NCBI GenBank assembly: GCA_937900875.1
Contig: CALCGD010000255.1
Location: 1-41,181 of the forward strand
Source: an uncultured Flavobacteriales bacterium
GTDB taxonomy: Bacteria > Bacteroidota > Bacteroidia > UBA10329
DNA: 41,181 bases
Direction of reading: 5' to 3'
The translations under genes and the position numbers were made by a program. Positions 14,829-23,717 of the stretch are shown here, one piece after another (the stretch's first letter is position 1; the number at the start of each line of letters is the position of its first letter). The notes below the pieces were generated by a model. That model worked only from the letters and a program-made list of their open reading frames with translations. It was not told the DNA's origin and did no database searches.

Positions 14829-17024
14829 ATGTCAACACAAAGATTTCAAGCATTGCAGGAGGTTAATAGAAGAAAGCCTGTTGATGTAAAACTGCCAGAC
14901 GATAAAGTTTCAAACTACTTTGCCTCTTCCGTTTTTTCGTGGAAGGTAATGCGGGAACATCTACCAGCGGAGGTTTACACCACCTTACGTACATGCGTAG
15001 ATAAAGGCGGACAGATTGATAGAGGAACTGCAGAACAAGTAGCCGCTTCCATGAAATCTTGGGCACTCGGTAAAGGAGCAACGCACTACACACATTGGTT
15101 TCAACCACTTACTGGTTCAACCGCAGAAAAGCATGACGCCTTTTTTGAGCCCTTGGCAGATGGCTTTTCAATGGAAGCCTTTGGAGGAGATAAGCTAATT
15201 CAGCAAGAACCAGATGCATCAAGTTTTCCAAATGGAGGAATACGAAACACTTTCGAAGCTAGAGGTTACACTGCCTGGGACCCTTCATCTCCCGCATTTG
15301 TAATAGGCAGAACGCTATGTATTCCTACGGTTTTTGTTGCGTACACTGGAGAATCGCTCGATCATAAAGCGCCTTTATTGCGCTCAGTTCACTTTTTGGA
15401 TAAGGCCGCCACCACCGTAGTTCAGGAATACTTCGATAGAAACGTATCAAGAGTTATTTGTACCCTCGGTTGTGAGCAAGAATACTTTTTAGTTGACCGA
15501 GCACTTTTTAACGCTCGCCCAGATTTGGCACTTACTGGCAGAACGCTTTTCGGGCATTCGTCTGCCAAAGACCAGCAGTTGGATGATCATTACTTCGGTT
15601 CTATTAATGATAGAGTTACCGCTTACATGCGCGATTTTGAAACCGAGGCCCTGAAGCTTGGCATTCCCGTAAAAACCCGGCATAATGAAGTTGGCCCAGG
15701 GCAATTTGAATGCGCCCCAGTATTTGAGGAGGTGAGCTTGGCGGTAGATCACAACCAATTATTAATGGATGTGATGGAGAAGGTTGCTTTTCGTCACGAT
15801 TTCCGAGTTCTTTTTCATGAAAAACCATTTGCTGGTATAAACGGTTCTGGAAAACACAACAATTGGGCTCTAGCCACAGATACGGGTAAGAATCTTCTTA
15901 GCCCAGGTAAAACACCCAAGAAGAACATTCAGTTTCTAACCTTTTTCATCACCACAATAAAGGCGGTTCATGAACATGCAGATTTGCTGAGGGCCAGTAT
16001 TGCAAGCGCAAGTAATGACCATCGTCTTGGGGCTAATGAAGCTCCACCGGCAATTATGTCCGTTTTCATAGGGTCTTTTTTAAGTCAGGTATTGGATGAT
16101 ATTGAACAGTGGGTAAAGCAAGGAGAAAAATTGTCTCCAGATGAAAAAACCGAGCTCAAACTCAGCATTATCAAGATTCCCGAAATATTATTGGATAATA
16201 CCGATAGAAACAGAACATCACCGTTCGCATTTACCGGAAACAAATTTGAGTTTAGAGCAGTTGGCTCTACAGCTAACTGTTCTTCTGCTATGATGGTGCT
16301 GAATACTATTGTTGCAGACCAGTTGGTTAAGTTTCATGAAGAGGTGCAAAGCCTTGTTGCCACTGGAATGAAGAAGGATGATGCAATTTTTCAGGTATTG
16401 AGAAGATATATCATCGATTCTAAAAAGATTCGATTTGAAGGCAATGGATATGGCGAAGAGTGGGTGAAGGAGGCGGAAAAGCGAGGACTTTCTAATATCA
16501 AAACTACTCCAGATGCACTGGATTTGGTGTTAACTCCTAAATCGAGAAAACTCTTTGAACTCAATGAGATTTTAAGCGAACGAGAATTAGATGCGAGGTA
16601 TGAGATAGATCTTGAGCGTTACACTAAAAAACTTCAAATAGAATCTCGTGTGATGGGTGATTTAGCTACCAATCACGTAATTCCAACGGCAATTGAATAC
16701 CAGAATGTTCTTATTGCAAACGTAACGGGGTTGAAGCAGGTGCTTACCAAAAAGGAGTTTGAAGTCTTGGCAAGCGAACCTATGAGCATTATTAGAGAGA
16801 TTTCTCAAAGAATGACAGCAATCCGTAAGCTTGTAGAAGGGATGACTGAGCAAAGAAAAGTTGCCAATAAGCACCAGAGTCCAAGAGCCCAAGCGGGGGA
16901 TTATTGCAATAATGTGTTACCATTTTTCAATCAAATTAGAAGGGAAGTAGATAGGTTAGAGTTAGTCGTCTCTGATGAGTACTGGCCTCTACCTAAATAT
17001 CGGGAGCTTCTTTTTAATAGATAA
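14829..17024 (+). CDS. glnN: Glutamine synthetase, type III (GlnN)
   Basis: The large GSIII enzyme typical of Bacteroidota (731 residues; family about 700-730). Same reaction as GSII, different oligomer. Motifs: VSNYFASSVFSWKVMREHLP at the N-terminus, a GSIII-specific TAWDPSSPAF and RTLCIPTVFVAYTGE, then catalytic CEQEYFLVDRALF, TRHNEVGPGQFECAPVFEE, FAGINGSGKHNNW, and DRNRTSPFAFTGNKFEFRAVGS. The C-terminal helical region ends with the PLPKYREL motif. The start agrees with the usual GSIII N-terminus. No terminator is evident in the 141 bases before the porE-like gene, which has its own candidate promoter. Confidence 0.96.
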   Translation: MSTQRFQALQEVNRRKPVDVKLPDDKVSNYFASSVFSWKVMREHLPAEVYTTLRTCVDKGGQIDRGTAEQVAASMKSWALGKGATHYTHWFQPLTGSTAEKHDAFFEPLADGFSMEAFGGDKLIQQEPDASSFPNGGIRNTFEARGYTAWDPSSPAFVIGRTLCIPTVFVAYTGESLDHKAPLLRSVHFLDKAATTVVQEYFDRNVSRVICTLGCEQEYFLVDRALFNARPDLALTGRTLFGHSSAKDQQLDDHYFGSINDRVTAYMRDFETEALKLGIPVKTRHNEVGPGQFECAPVFEEVSLAVDHNQLLMDVMEKVAFRHDFRVLFHEKPFAGINGSGKHNNWALATDTGKNLLSPGKTPKKNIQFLTFFITTIKAVHEHADLLRASIASASNDHRLGANEAPPAIMSVFIGSFLSQVLDDIEQWVKQGEKLSPDEKTELKLSIIKIPEILLDNTDRNRTSPFAFTGNKFEFRAVGSTANCSSAMMVLNTIVADQLVKFHEEVQSLVATGMKKDDAIFQVLRRYIIDSKKIRFEGNGYGEEWVKEAEKRGLSNIKTTPDALDLVLTPKSRKLFELNEILSERELDARYEIDLERYTKKLQIESRVMGDLATNHVIPTAIEYQNVLIANVTGLKQVLTKKEFEVLASEPMSIIREISQRMTAIRKLVEGMTEQRKVANKHQSPRAQAGDYCNNVLPFFNQIRREVDRLELVVSDEYWPLPKYRELLFNR

Positions 17025-17108
17025 GACGTTTCCGTACAATGTTATTGTAAAGTTTGACGGGCATTGGCTCTCAATCATTTACCACTTAAGTAGGAGTAAT
17101 GTTGCGGG

Positions 17109-17137
17109 TTGGGTAATCAAATAATTCTTTATTTTAG
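17109..17137 (+). promoter_or_regulatory. Candidate promoter of the porE-like gene
   Basis: TTG (17109-17111), 18-base spacer and TATTTTAG (17130-17137), one mismatch from TAnnTTTG. If correct, the in-frame TTG at 17109 cannot be a start codon, supporting ATG 17166. Confidence 0.45.
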
Positions 17138-17165
17138 CGCCCGTGTTAAAACAAGCATAAAGACC

Positions 17166-19163
17166 ATGAGAATAACCAAGTTCTTACTAATAGCCATCAT
17201 TGCAGGATTGTTTTCAATCAATGCAAGTGCCCAGAAAGGTCATCTTGCTGAGGCGAATCTTGCATATGATGCAAAAGAATATTTCAAAGCGATAACGCTT
17301 ATGAAAAAAGCCTATTCTAAAGAAAAGGATAAGGCAAACAAGGCTGAAATAATCTTTAAAACAGCCGAAAGCTATCGCTTTGTTAATGATATAAAGCAAG
17401 CGGAAACTTGGTACCGTAAGGCTATTAAGATTAAGTATCCTGAAAACAAGATTCAGTTGTATTACGCTGATGCGCTTAAGGCAAACGGAAAGTTTGAAGA
17501 TGCGATTGTGGAATATGAGAAGTATGCTGAATTAGCACCAGAAGATCCAAGAGGAAAGAATGGTGCTGAAGCGTGTGCTCTTGCTCAGAAATGGATTGAT
17601 AATCCATCTCGTTATGTAGTTGAGAATGAGGTTCAATTGAACGGTAAGCAAATGGATTTTGCTCCATCTTACGCTTCTGCTAATCACAAAGACGTGTATT
17701 TCACATCATCTAGAGACAATGCTTCTGGAAACGATGTAGATGGATGGACCGGACAAGGATTTACTGATGTCTTTACAGCATCAATTGACAATAAAGGAAA
17801 GTGGAGCAAGCCTAAGCCGCTCCCTGCTACAATCAACAGTATATATAATGAAGGTGCTTCTGTTATGAACACAGACTTCACTGCTTTAATCTTTACGCGT
17901 TGTGGTGTGAAGAAAAAAGTGAAAATGGGCTGTGAGCTGTATCATTCTAAGAAGTCAGGAGACAGCTGGTCAGAGCCAGAATTATTACCATTCTTCGCTA
18001 AAGCTGAAGGAGATGATAGTACTCAAGTAACCGTGGGTCATCCAGCACTATCTGCAGACGGAAAGACTTTGGTTTTTGCTTCTGACGCTGTTGGTGGCAA
18101 AGGCGGACGTGATATTTGGAAGTCTAAATACAATGATGAAAAGCAGAGATGGGAGAAGCCAACACCAGTCGAGTCAGTTAATACTGCTGGAGACGAAATG
18201 TACCCTTTCCTTCACAATGATGGAACGCTTTACTTCGCATCTAATGGTCATATCGGAATGGGTGGTCTAGACATCTTTATGGCGGAAAGCCAAGGAGATT
18301 CTTGGGGTAACGTTACAAATATGAGATACCCAATCAACTCAGCGGGAGATGATTTCGCAATCATTTTTGAAAAGGAACAAGAAAAAGGATACTTCACTTC
18401 AAACCGTGAAGACGGAAAAGGAAGCGATGATATTTATTCATTCCTACTTCCTGCACTTAAGTTCACACTTTGCGGAATAGTATCTGATTTCAAGACCAAA
18501 AAGGTTATTGATGGAGCGACTGTTTCTTTGGTAGGAACAGATGGTTCTTCTATGGAAACTACTACTGATTCTGAAGGAAAGTATTGCTTCGATCTTTCTC
18601 CTGCTACATCATATGTAATTACCGCTGGAAAGAAAGACTACTACCTAAACAAAACTGGAAAGACAACCACAGTAGGATTTGAAGAAGACAAAGACCTTGT
18701 TCACGACTTCGAATTGGATCCAATCAATAGAGTTATCGACCTTCCAAACATTTTCTACGATTTAGGAAAATGGGACTTACGTCCAGAGTCTAAAATTGCG
18801 CTCGATGGTTTGATTGAGACATTGAACGATAACCCAACGATTGTAATCGAGCTTGGTTCTCACACAGATACAAGAGCATCTGATAGCTATAACCTATCGC
18901 TTTCACAAAAACGTGCTCAGTCTGTTGTTGATTATCTAATCGACAATGATATTGATGGCGCGAGATTGGTTGCAAAAGGGTATGGAGAAACTACTCCTAA
19001 AGTTCTTGACACTGCTGTTGGCGAATTTGCTAAGGGAAGCGTAATCAACGATGCTTTCATCGCTAAGTTGGCAACTGAGGAGTTAAGAGAAGAAGCTCAT
19101 CAGCTGAATCGTAGAACTGAATTTAAAGTTCTTAGAAACGATTTCGTTCCTAAAGGAAACTAG
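17166..19163 (+). CDS. porE: PorE-like T9SS envelope protein: TPR, PD40 propeller, carboxypeptidase-regulatory-like and OmpA domains
   Basis: 665 residues from ATG 17166. Signal peptide MRITKFLLIAIIAGLF...ASAQ, with no lipobox Cys. Domain order: TPR helices (about 25-150; ANLAYDAKEYFKAITLMKKA, AETWYRKAIKI), a PD40/WD40-like beta-propeller (about 165-440; VYFTSSRDN, LVFASDAVGGKGGRDIW, LYFASNGHIGMGGLDIF, GYFTSNREDGKGSDDIY), a carboxypeptidase-regulatory-like domain (about 445-525), and an OmpA peptidoglycan-binding domain (about 535-660; FYDLGKWDLRPES, ELGSHTDTRASDSYN, RLVAKGYGE). This order matches PorE of Porphyromonas gingivalis, an OM-to-peptidoglycan anchor of the T9SS. Paralogues with this order exist in Bacteroidota, so the symbol is likely, not certain. 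Confidence 0.82.
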   Translation: MRITKFLLIAIIAGLFSINASAQKGHLAEANLAYDAKEYFKAITLMKKAYSKEKDKANKAEIIFKTAESYRFVNDIKQAETWYRKAIKIKYPENKIQLYYADALKANGKFEDAIVEYEKYAELAPEDPRGKNGAEACALAQKWIDNPSRYVVENEVQLNGKQMDFAPSYASANHKDVYFTSSRDNASGNDVDGWTGQGFTDVFTASIDNKGKWSKPKPLPATINSIYNEGASVMNTDFTALIFTRCGVKKKVKMGCELYHSKKSGDSWSEPELLPFFAKAEGDDSTQVTVGHPALSADGKTLVFASDAVGGKGGRDIWKSKYNDEKQRWEKPTPVESVNTAGDEMYPFLHNDGTLYFASNGHIGMGGLDIFMAESQGDSWGNVTNMRYPINSAGDDFAIIFEKEQEKGYFTSNREDGKGSDDIYSFLLPALKFTLCGIVSDFKTKKVIDGATVSLVGTDGSSMETTTDSEGKYCFDLSPATSYVITAGKKDYYLNKTGKTTTVGFEEDKDLVHDFELDPINRVIDLPNIFYDLGKWDLRPESKIALDGLIETLNDNPTIVIELGSHTDTRASDSYNLSLSQKRAQSVVDYLIDNDIDGARLVAKGYGETTPKVLDTAVGEFAKGSVINDAFIAKLATEELREEAHQLNRRTEFKVLRNDFVPKGN

Positions 19164-19185
19164 TAACCAAACATATTTTATTCAG

Positions 19186-19216
19186 AAAAGCATTCCGCAG
19201 GTCGGGATGCTTTTTT
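19186..19216 (+). terminator. Intrinsic terminator after the porE-like gene
   Basis: A 12-bp stem with one G-T pair (19186-19197 with 19203-19214) and six T. It ends 14 bases before the purM ATG at 19231. Confidence 0.82.
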
Positions 19217-19230
19217 GTTAAGACCAATTC

Positions 19231-20400
19231 ATGAGTGCTGGAGAAAGATATAAGCAACGAGGAGTTTCTGCCGATAAGGAGGATGTTCACAATGCAATCA
19301 AGAATGTGGATAAGGGATTATTTCCGAAAGCATTCTGCAAGATTGTACCTGACACACTTTCTAACTCTAATGACCATTGCGTAATAATGCATGCTGATGG
19401 CGCTGGTACCAAGAGCTCTTTAGCCTATATGTATTGGAAGGAAACTGGAGACCTTTCTGTTTGGAAAGGGATTGCCCAGGACGCCATTGTTATGAATACG
19501 GACGATTTGCTTTGTATTGGAGCGGTAGATAACATTCTTCTGTCTTCAACCATTGGAAGAAACAAATTTCTAATTCCGGGCGAAGTACTTTCTGCTGTCA
19601 TCAACGGAACAGAAGAGGTTCTGCAGATGCTACGAGACAACGGAGTTGATATTAGTTCTACCGGAGGTGAAACTGCCGATGTGGGAGACCTTGTACGTAC
19701 TATGATTGTAGATTCTACCGTTACATGCCGAATGAAGCGGTCAGAGGTAGTTGATAATGCTTCTATCCAACCGGGGGATGTAATTGTTGGATTGAGTTCG
19801 TACGGGCAAGCCACCTACGAAACTGAGTATAATGGAGGCATGGGAAGTAATGGTCTTACTGCTGCTAGGCATGATGTGTTTAACAAGAGCCTCCAATCAA
19901 AATATCCAGAAAGTTTTGATGGAGCAATGGACGAAAGTTTGGTCTATTCTGGCCAATACAATTTGACGGATAAGATTGACGGTATTCCATTAGATATGGG
20001 AAAGTTGGTGCTGTCCCCTACTAGAACCTACGCTCCTATCATCAAGAAAATTCTAGATCTACATCGCTCAAATGTTCATGGCATGGTTCATTGCTCAGGT
20101 GGGGCTCAAACCAAAATCTTACATTTTATCGATTCTGGACATGTGATTAAAGACAATTTCCTTCCGGTTCCGCCATTATTCAGAATCATACAGCAAGAAT
20201 CAAATACACCATGGGCAGAAATGTATAAGGTGTTTAATATGGGACATCGAATGGAGCTTTACGTGCCGTCTGATATCGCAGACGAAATCATTGCCATTTC
20301 AAAAAGCTTTAATGTTGATGCACAGGTGGTAGGTCGAGTTGAAAAAGGCGATAAGAAACTAACCATTCGCTCGGAATTTGGTGAATTTATCTACCAATAA
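19231..20400 (+). CDS. purM: Phosphoribosylformylglycinamidine cyclo-ligase (AIR synthetase)
   Basis: Fifth step of purine synthesis: ATP-dependent ring closure of FGAM to AIR. 389 residues, slightly longer than the E. coli enzyme (345). Motifs: ERYKQRGVSADKEDVHNAI at the N-terminus, MHADGAGTKSSLAY (ATP/substrate loop), AIVMNTDDLLCIGA, SSTGGETADVGDLVRTM, VIVGLSSYGQ, MGSNGLTAARH, then a C-terminal half with VHCSGGAQTKILHF and VFNMGHRMELYV. It belongs to a divergent Bacteroidota form of the family. Four bases or fewer separate it from prfA, so the two are co-transcribed; a hairpin stands immediately upstream of its start. Confidence 0.94.
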   Translation: MSAGERYKQRGVSADKEDVHNAIKNVDKGLFPKAFCKIVPDTLSNSNDHCVIMHADGAGTKSSLAYMYWKETGDLSVWKGIAQDAIVMNTDDLLCIGAVDNILLSSTIGRNKFLIPGEVLSAVINGTEEVLQMLRDNGVDISSTGGETADVGDLVRTMIVDSTVTCRMKRSEVVDNASIQPGDVIVGLSSYGQATYETEYNGGMGSNGLTAARHDVFNKSLQSKYPESFDGAMDESLVYSGQYNLTDKIDGIPLDMGKLVLSPTRTYAPIIKKILDLHRSNVHGMVHCSGGAQTKILHFIDSGHVIKDNFLPVPPLFRIIQQESNTPWAEMYKVFNMGHRMELYVPSDIADEIIAISKSFNVDAQVVGRVEKGDKKLTIRSEFGEFIYQ

Positions 20401-20403
20401 GCA

Positions 20404-21483
20404 ATGGAACTTTTAGATAAACTTCGCGATATACAAAGACGTTTCATGGACCTTGAAGGCCAGTTGGGCGACCCGTCCGTTGTTGCTGACATGAAACGAT
20501 ACGTGAAGATAAATCGTGATTATCGTGGTTTAGAACCAGTGGTAAAGGCTACCAAAGAATACGAGAATGTTGTCGAAAACATTGCCAGTAGCAAAAAAAT
20601 GCTGGAGACAGAGAAGGATCCAGATTTCGTGGAAATGGCACGAATGGAATTGGATGATTTAGATGCTCGCAAAGAAGAAATTGAAGAAGAGCTTCGCGTT
20701 TTAATGCTACCAGCAGACCCAGAGGATGAGAAGAATGTTGTGCTAGAAATTCGGGCTGGCACTGGTGGAGATGAGGCCAGCATTTTTGCAGGCGATCTGT
20801 ATAGAATGTACATGAAGTATGTGGAAGCTAGAGGCTGGAAAACATCAGTTCTGGTGGAGAACGAAGGTACTGCTGGGGGCTACAAAGAAGTAAATGTTAA
20901 AGTAGAGGGAGAAGGTGTTTACGGTATAATGAAGTATGAATCTGGCGTACATCGAGTACAGCGCGTCCCTCAAACAGAATCACAAGGAAGAGTACATACA
21001 TCAGCAGCTACGGTTGCAGTAATGCCCGAAGCGGAAGAAGTAGATGTTGAAATCAATCCTGCAGATGTTGACATGCAAACTTCACGGTCTGGTGGTGCTG
21101 GTGGACAGAACGTAAACAAGGTTGAAACAAAGGTTCAACTTACTCACAAACCTTCTGGTATTGTGGTTGTTTGTTCTGTTGAAAGATCGCAATTGAAGAA
21201 TAGAAATTTGGCAATGGAAATGCTGCGTACCCGACTGTACGAGCGAGAATTGAGCAAGCACCTAGAAGAAATTTCAAGCCGTAGAAAAACAATGGTTTCT
21301 TCTGGAGACCGTTCAGCAAAAATTAGAACTTATAATTATCCTCAAGGCCGAATTACTGACCATCGAATTGGTCTGACATTGTATTCATTAACCGACTTTA
21401 TGAACGGAAACATTCAGGAGATGATTGATGCCCTTGCAATGGCAGAGAACGCAGAAAAACTTCGCGTTGGCGAAACAATCTAA
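20404..21483 (+). CDS. prfA: Peptide chain release factor 1
   Basis: Recognises UAA and UAG stop codons and triggers peptide release. 359 residues, standard length. Domain 1 coiled coil is about 1-100. The stop-codon tripeptide is PQT in [15 protein letters not shown], the RF1-type PxT, not the RF2-type SPF. The catalytic loop GGQ is at residues 233-235 ([16 protein letters not shown]). [20 protein letters not shown] and [17 protein letters not shown] are also conserved. It starts three bases after purM and ends one base before the DUF4442 gene. Confidence 0.97.
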   Translation: MELLDKLRDIQRRFMDLEGQLGDPSVVADMKRYVKINRDYRGLEPVVKATKEYENVVENIASSKKMLETEKDPDFVEMARMELDDLDARKEEIEEELRVLMLPADPEDEKNVVLEIRAGTGGDEASIFAGDLYRMYMKYVEARGWKTSVLVENEGTAGGYKEVNVKVEGEGVYGIMKYESGVHRVQRVPQTESQGRVHTSAATVAVMPEAEEVDVEINPADVDMQTSRSGGAGGQNVNKVETKVQLTHKPSGIVVVCSVERSQLKNRNLAMEMLRTRLYERELSKHLEEISSRRKTMVSSGDRSAKIRTYNYPQGRITDHRIGLTLYSLTDFMNGNIQEMIDALAMAENAEKLRVGETI

Positions 21484-21484
21484 G

Positions 21485-21979
21485 ATGACATTATCACCAA
21501 AAGGCCAAAAGTTTCGAGACCGAATAGACAACTGGTTTTTATTCAACGTTTTTCTTCTCATCAAACTTCCGTTAGCATGGATTGCTGGAAGTAGGGTTAA
21601 AAGAATTGACACAGAAGGATGCGCCATTAGCATGCCTTACGGTTGGAGAAATCAGAATCCGTTTCAGTCAATGTATTTCGCAGCGCAAAGCATGTCTGCC
21701 GAAATGAGCACTGGTATGTTGTGCATGCTGGCCATTGAGAATTCAGGTGAAAACGTAGCCATGCTCGTATCTCATAATAAAGCCGAGTTCACCAAAAAGA
21801 CCAATGACCATGTGACCTTTACGTGTAACGATGCAAAGAAGATGTTCGATGCAGTTGCTGAAACGTGTCGTACTGGAGAGCCTGTTTTGGTTGAGATGAA
21901 GACTGTTGGAGTAATGGATAACGGAGTGGAAGTATCCAACTTTAGTTTTACCTGGACTGTTAAGAAGCGGAGCAAGTAA
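21485..21979 (+). CDS. DUF4442 hotdog-fold (thioesterase-like) protein
   Basis: 164 residues from ATG 21485, one base after the prfA stop; an in-frame ATG at 21425 would lie inside prfA and is unlikely. Features fitting the DUF4442 / PaaI-like hotdog family: an N-terminal amphipathic helix (NWFLFNVFLLIKLPLAWIAG), a strand with ISMPYGWRNQNPFQSMYFAAQSMSAEMSTG forming the long hotdog helix, then beta strands to the end. Some family members act on acyl thioesters, but no substrate can be read from the sequence. The next gene is an acyltransferase of phospholipid synthesis, compatible with an acyl-CoA or acyl-ACP related task. Confidence 0.72.
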   Translation: MTLSPKGQKFRDRIDNWFLFNVFLLIKLPLAWIAGSRVKRIDTEGCAISMPYGWRNQNPFQSMYFAAQSMSAEMSTGMLCMLAIENSGENVAMLVSHNKAEFTKKTNDHVTFTCNDAKKMFDAVAETCRTGEPVLVEMKTVGVMDNGVEVSNFSFTWTVKKRSK

Positions 21980-22016
21980 TCTGCCAGCCCGCTTAGCTTA
22001 ATTCCTATATTCGAAC

Positions 22017-23717
22017 ATGGCAACGAAAGTGCATAATTCTGATGGGTGGTTATACGATCCCATTTTGCCAGACCCCGAGACTTGGCCAATCGTTCAATTA
22101 TCGAAAAATCGAGAAGCTTTTATCGAAGAACTGGTTCGGCTTTCTATTGAGAACATCAAGGAATCTTTAGGGAACAATCCATCTAGTATTAAGGATGAAC
22201 TAGCCAAAACGCTTTACACGGAAAAGATTCGCTTGAATCAAACACCTTGGAAAGCGGATGGTCCGGATGAAAAGGATTTCTGGTCTCATGTGAAAAAGGA
22301 CATGGTGCGAATAAATGCTGGACATGAGAATCCGCACGCATTTGGCCACGAAGATTTAATCCAGCGTATTGTAAAACGTTATGCCGAAGAAATTGCTGGC
22401 ATTTTTGATGTGCAAGCTTATAACTTCGCCAAGGGCTTCACAACCTTCATGTTTGCCCGTTTGCTCAACGCATCTCAAGGGAAAGGGCTTGCAAGATTTT
22501 TTGACAGCCGCCATAATCTTCATGATAAAATTCATCTCATTGGAGAGATTGATCACGTACGCGCGTTGGCTCAAAAAGGAACCGTAATCATCGTGCCAAC
22601 CCACTTCAGTAATCTCGACTCAATGCTTATTGGTTGGGCCATTCAAAGTATTGGTTTACCACCTGTGTTATATGGTGCGGGTTTGAACCTCTTTGGCATT
22701 AAGATTATGGCTTGGTTCATGAATCGCCTTGGCGCTTATAAAGTGGATAGACGTAAGAAAAATGCACTTTACCTCGAAACATTGAAGATGTACTCCGAAC
22801 TATCCTTGAGAAAAGGTTGCAACGGGCTTTTCTTCCCTGGAGGTACTCGGTCTAGAAGCGGAATGTTGGAAAAGCGATTGAAGCTTGGCTTGCTTGGTAC
22901 TGCTTTGCAAGCTCAACGAATGAACTACGTGGATCATGGCGATGAAGCCAAGAAGATATTTGTAGTGCCAGTAACCATCAATTACAACTTCGTTTTAGAG
23001 GCGCAAAGCTTGATTGATCAACATCTTAAAATCAGTGGTCAAGCGCAGTATTATGTAGAAAACGATGATTTCTCTACATCGAGCAAAATGATGCGATTCA
23101 TCTACAAATTCTTTACTGCTTCTTCAGAAATTGCTGTTCGCTACGGTGCGCCTATGGATCTTTTCGGAAACCGAGTCGATGAAGAAGGAACCAGTTTCGA
23201 TCCGCAAGGAAACGAAGTGGATATCCAAAGGTATTTCTACTCTAATGGAGAGATTAGCAAAGACCTTCAGCGCGATGCCGAATACACCAGAATGTTGGGT
23301 GATAAGATTGTAGAAAGCTATCATCGCGAAGCTGTTGTTTTCTGTAGTCAGATATTGGCGTTTGCTGCGTTTAGAATCATAAAAACACGCCACAGTAAAA
23401 TGGACCTTTATGGTTTGATGAGATTGCCTTCTGAAGATTTGGTTATGAAACCAAAGGAATTGATGGATGCAGTTGATAAACTCGTTACTCGCTTGCGCGA
23501 ATTACACTCAAATGGTGAGATTCAATTGGAAAAGGAAATTCTGGAGGGAAGTCTTTCTAACATCATTAAAAAGGGCATTGCTAATCTTGGAATTTACCAC
23601 GCCAAATTACCACTGATGTATAATCAGGAAGGCGATTTTGAATCTCAAGACATTACAATATTATATTTCTACCACAACAGATTAGAAGGATATGAGCTCC
23701 ACAAAGTCATTAGATAA
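22017..23717 (+). CDS. Glycerol-3-phosphate / lysophosphatidate acyltransferase (PlsB/PlsC superfamily)
   Basis: 566 residues with an acyltransferase domain at about 180-390. Block I HX4D is H196-F-S-N-L-D201. Block III is FFPGGTRSRSG, where most relatives have FPEG: the usual Glu is Gly. A hydrophobic stretch IMAWFMNRLGAYKVDR supplies block II. Long N- and C-terminal extensions make it PlsB-like in size, and the gene overlaps gpsA, which makes sn-glycerol-3-phosphate, so G3P acylation is the likeliest role. No clear transmembrane helices; probably peripheral on the inner membrane. PlsC-type activity is the alternative. Confidence 0.82.
   Translation: MATKVHNSDGWLYDPILPDPETWPIVQLSKNREAFIEELVRLSIENIKESLGNNPSSIKDELAKTLYTEKIRLNQTPWKADGPDEKDFWSHVKKDMVRINAGHENPHAFGHEDLIQRIVKRYAEEIAGIFDVQAYNFAKGFTTFMFARLLNASQGKGLARFFDSRHNLHDKIHLIGEIDHVRALAQKGTVIIVPTHFSNLDSMLIGWAIQSIGLPPVLYGAGLNLFGIKIMAWFMNRLGAYKVDRRKKNALYLETLKMYSELSLRKGCNGLFFPGGTRSRSGMLEKRLKLGLLGTALQAQRMNYVDHGDEAKKIFVVPVTINYNFVLEAQSLIDQHLKISGQAQYYVENDDFSTSSKMMRFIYKFFTASSEIAVRYGAPMDLFGNRVDEEGTSFDPQGNEVDIQRYFYSNGEISKDLQRDAEYTRMLGDKIVESYHREAVVFCSQILAFAAFRIIKTRHSKMDLYGLMRLPSEDLVMKPKELMDAVDKLVTRLRELHSNGEIQLEKEILEGSLSNIIKKGIANLGIYHAKLPLMYNQEGDFESQDITILYFYHNRLEGYELHKVIR

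Noticed and set aside
17109-17165. TTG start 19 codons before the porE-like signal peptide
   Set aside because: It would overlap the candidate promoter and bury the signal peptide; ATG 17166 gives a standard N-terminus.
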